Made by a program: the position numbers and the translations under genes
Shown here: positions 5,967 through 7,656 of the stretch, piece after piece
How the letters are laid out: the number at the start of each line of letters is the position of its first letter
Numbering within the stretch: position 1 is the stretch's first letter
Notes under the pieces: generated by a model
What the model saw: only the letters and a program-made list of their open reading frames with translations
The model's database searches: none
What the model was told of the DNA's origin: nothing
Assembly (NCBI GenBank): GCA_017577565.1
Contig: PKRH01000142.1
Location: 1 to 7,656 of the forward strand
Origin: Thermoanaerobacterales bacterium
Lineage (GTDB): Bacteria > Actinomycetota > Acidimicrobiia > Acidimicrobiales > JACDCH01
Direction of reading: 5' to 3'
DNA: 7,656 nucleotides

Positions 5967-6755
5967 GTGCGTGAGGTCCGCTACCGCGCCATCGCGGAGG
6001 AGCTGCGGGGCCGCATCGACCGGGGGGAGCTGGCGGCCGGCGCGCTCCTGCCCAGCGAGAGCGAGCTGTCGGCAGCGTACGGCGTCAGCCGGGTGACCGT
6101 CCGCAAGGCGCTCGAGCTGCTGCGCGACGAGGGGCTGATCGACGCCCGGCAGGGCTTCGGCTGGTTCGTCGCCACCGACCCGCTGCGCCAGACGCTCGGG
6201 CGCCTGGGCACCATCGAGGCCCAGCTGCGCGACCTCGGTGTCGAGTCCGAGCGGCGGGTGGTGGGCTTCCGCTTCGTCACGGCCCCGCCCCGGGTCCGCC
6301 AGGTCCTCGGGGTCGACACGGTGCTCGAGGTCCGCCGGGTGAACCTCGCCGACGGCCAGCCCTTCGCCCGCGTCACCGTCTGGTGCCGGGAGGACGTCGG
6401 CGCCCGGCTGTCGCGCGCCGACGTCGAGAGCTCACCGTTCTACGAGCTGGTCGACGTGCCCATCGGCGGGGCCACGCAGACCATCGGGGCCGCCGCGGCC
6501 GACGCCGCGGACGCCGAGCTGCTGGCGGTGCCGGTCGGGTCGCCGGTGCTGCGGTGCGAGCGCATCACCTGCGACACGGACGGACGGCCGCTGCTCGTCT
6601 CCGAGCACGTGTTCCCCGGTCACCGCACCGAGTTCGTCGTCGAGCTGCCCCACGTCGAGCCCTCGATCAGCCCGTCGGGCCTACGGCTGGTCGAGCAGGA
6701 CGACGGCGCCGGCGGCCGGGGCCGGGTCAGGACGAGCGCACCGCGTCGGGGCTGA
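5967..6755 (+). CDS. GntR-family transcriptional regulator, HutC/UTRA subfamily
   Basis: This 262-residue DNA-binding regulator has a winged helix-turn-helix at residues 4-69, with the classic LLPSESELSAAYGVSR and VTVRKALELLRDEGLI segments. It is followed by a UTRA ligand-binding domain from about 75 to 227, which ends in LVSEHVFPGHRTEFVVEL as in HutC-type proteins. The family binds a small metabolite that changes its affinity for DNA and usually represses nearby genes. The ligand cannot be read from sequence; an intermediate around citrate metabolism is only a guess from position. The gene diverges from aconitase across 118 bases containing phased GACAAG repeats, so control of aconitase and of itself is plausible. 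GTG 5967 is chosen for its ribosome site and its position just before the HTH. GTG 5901 would add 22 Arg-rich residues. The last 35 residues are low in structure, and the 3' end overlaps the next gene by 29 bases, tail to tail. Confidence 0.93.
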   Translation: MREVRYRAIAEELRGRIDRGELAAGALLPSESELSAAYGVSRVTVRKALELLRDEGLIDARQGFGWFVATDPLRQTLGRLGTIEAQLRDLGVESERRVVGFRFVTAPPRVRQVLGVDTVLEVRRVNLADGQPFARVTVWCREDVGARLSRADVESSPFYELVDVPIGGATQTIGAAAADAADAELLAVPVGSPVLRCERITCDTDGRPLLVSEHVFPGHRTEFVVELPHVEPSISPSGLRLVEQDDGAGGRGRVRTSAPRRG

Positions 6756-7656
6756 CCCCCGGCGGGCACACCGGGTCGGACGGGGGACCGGCCCGGCCGT
6801 CCTCGACGGCGGCCACCGTGAAGCAGCGGGTCCCGTCGCCCAGCTCGACGTTGCCGACGAGGACCGAGGTCCCGCCGGTGGGCGGGAGCGACTTCGGCGG
6901 CTGGTCGGGCGACAGGATCGTGACGACGTAGGTGCCCTCCTCGTCGCCGGCCCAGCTGACCTGCATCCCCTCGGGCGTCCGCGTGAGCTCGATGGCCGTC
7001 GGCGCCGCCGCGCCCCGGGTCTCGCCACCGGCCGTGCCGCCGTCGGTCTCGGAGGTCGGGGGCTCGTCGGCCCCGGTGACGACCAGCCACACGACGCCGA
7101 CGAGCAGGACCACGACGACGCCGATGAGCACGATGAGGGGCAGCGCCGGGGGTCCGGCCGACCGGCGGCGACCGGTCGCGGCGGTCGAGGCCGGGCGGTC
7201 GCGGTCGCGCTCGAGCCGCACCGGCCGGATCTCGCCCCGGGGGCGCTCGGACCGTCCGTCGCCCGCGGCGCCGGCCAGCTGCTCGCCGGCCCGGGGGAGC
7301 CGGGGCGTCGACGGTCGCGCCGTCGCGCCGTCGTCGACCTCGTGGCGGCGCGGGAGCCGCCGGGGCGCCTCCGTCGCCGCGCCGGCGTCGGTCCGCGCCG
7401 GGAGCGGTGGCGGGGGCCCGAGCGGGGTGTCCAGCCGGCTGAGATCGATCGGCGGGCGAGGCTGCGGCGGCCCGAGCGGGTCGACGTCGTCGCGCAGCGC
7501 CGGGGCCCCCCGGCCCCCGGGCTCGGCCGGACGGGACCCGCCCTGCTCGCCGGCGACCTCGCCGAACAGCGAGCGCTGCTCGTCGCCGGCGCCGGGCCGC
7601 CGGCTCCCCTCGGGTGGGCCGTCGGCCGGGCGGTGGGCGGGACCCGGAGCGGGCGC
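6727..7656 (-). CDS. Membrane-anchored protein with Pro-rich region and FN3-like domain (C-terminal part, partial)
   Basis: The frame is open to the window edge with no start codon upstream of GTG 7221, so the true start lies outside; 309 residues are visible. Residues 1-145 are rich in Pro, Arg, Gly and Asp and look disordered, with two similar segments, DPLGPPQPRPP and TPLGPPPPLP. Arg-rich residues (GRRR) precede one transmembrane helix at about 174-193 (LIVLIGVVVVLLVGVVWLVV), which suggests the N-terminal part is cytoplasmic. A short Gly/Thr/Glu-rich spacer leads to an extracytoplasmic domain at about 220-300 resembling fibronectin type III, with strands such as MQVSWAGDEEGTYVVTILS and CFTVAAVEDG. 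Cys278 and Cys297 could form a disulfide. Starting at GTG 7221 is possible but would lose the upstream stretch, which has the same strong codon bias. The function is not recognised; a sensor, scaffold or envelope-linked role would be a guess. Confidence 0.8.
   Translation of the reverse strand, partial: APAPGPAHRPADGPPEGSRRPGAGDEQRSLFGEVAGEQGGSRPAEPGGRGAPALRDDVDPLGPPQPRPPIDLSRLDTPLGPPPPLPARTDAGAATEAPRRLPRRHEVDDGATARPSTPRLPRAGEQLAGAAGDGRSERPRGEIRPVRLERDRDRPASTAATGRRRSAGPPALPLIVLIGVVVVLLVGVVWLVVTGADEPPTSETDGGTAGGETRGAAAPTAIELTRTPEGMQVSWAGDEEGTYVVTILSPDQPPKSLPPTGGTSVLVGNVELGDGTRCFTVAAVEDGRAGPPSDPVCPPGVSPDAVRSS

Noticed and set aside
3635..5974. A 779-residue plus-strand open frame antisense to aconitase
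   Set aside because: It mirrors the aconitase codons, is rich in Gly, Val, Asp and Leu without motifs, and the minus strand encodes an unmistakable aconitase.
6620..7090. Other minus-strand open frames over the FN3-protein region
   Set aside because: They are Arg/Gly-rich and lack the transmembrane helix and FN3-like pattern seen in the frame ending at 6727.

Overview
The window is very GC-rich (well above 70% by eye), with GTG starts and strong G/C preference at third codon positions. This points to a high-GC actinobacterium. A HAD/PlsC fusion of the actinobacterial phospholipid type supports that. The class is not certain; an Acidimicrobiia-like lineage is a guess. No tRNA, rRNA, CRISPR array, insertion sequence or phage gene was found.

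Layout from left to right: (1) positions 1-236 hold the 3' end of an unidentified plus-strand gene, disturbed by a 16-base G run and an apparent change of reading frame. (2) 310-1854 (+) encodes a two-domain phospholipid enzyme, an N-terminal HAD-IB phosphatase-like domain fused to a PlsC-type acyltransferase. (3) 1839-3530 (-) encodes a diguanylate cyclase with an unusual N-terminal VOC (glyoxalase-fold) domain followed by PAS, GAF-like and GGDEF domains. (4) 3557-5848 (-) encodes an aconitase of the mitochondrial size class. (5) 5849-5966 is a divergent control region with three GACAAG direct repeats and one degenerate copy. (6) 5967-6755 (+) encodes a GntR-type regulator of the HutC/UTRA subfamily. 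(7) 6727-7656 (-) is the C-terminal part of a membrane-anchored protein with a proline-rich cytoplasmic segment, one transmembrane helix and a fibronectin-III-like outer domain.

Aconitase and the VOC-diguanylate cyclase lie 26 bases apart on the same strand and are probably co-transcribed from the control region. The GntR regulator reads away from the same region, so it is the natural candidate to control aconitase and itself. If so, a TCA-cycle enzyme and a cyclic-di-GMP synthase share one metabolite-responsive switch; this is inference. The outer genes are packed tail to tail with short overlaps (1839-1854 and 6727-6755), leaving no room for ordinary intergenic terminators.

Most of the window is ordinary, confidently recognisable metabolism and regulation. 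The points most worth a second look are the VOC-PAS-GAF-GGDEF fusion, the mitochondrial-type aconitase paired with a GntR/UTRA regulator, and the phased repeats between them. I do not see a clearly undescribed multi-gene system.
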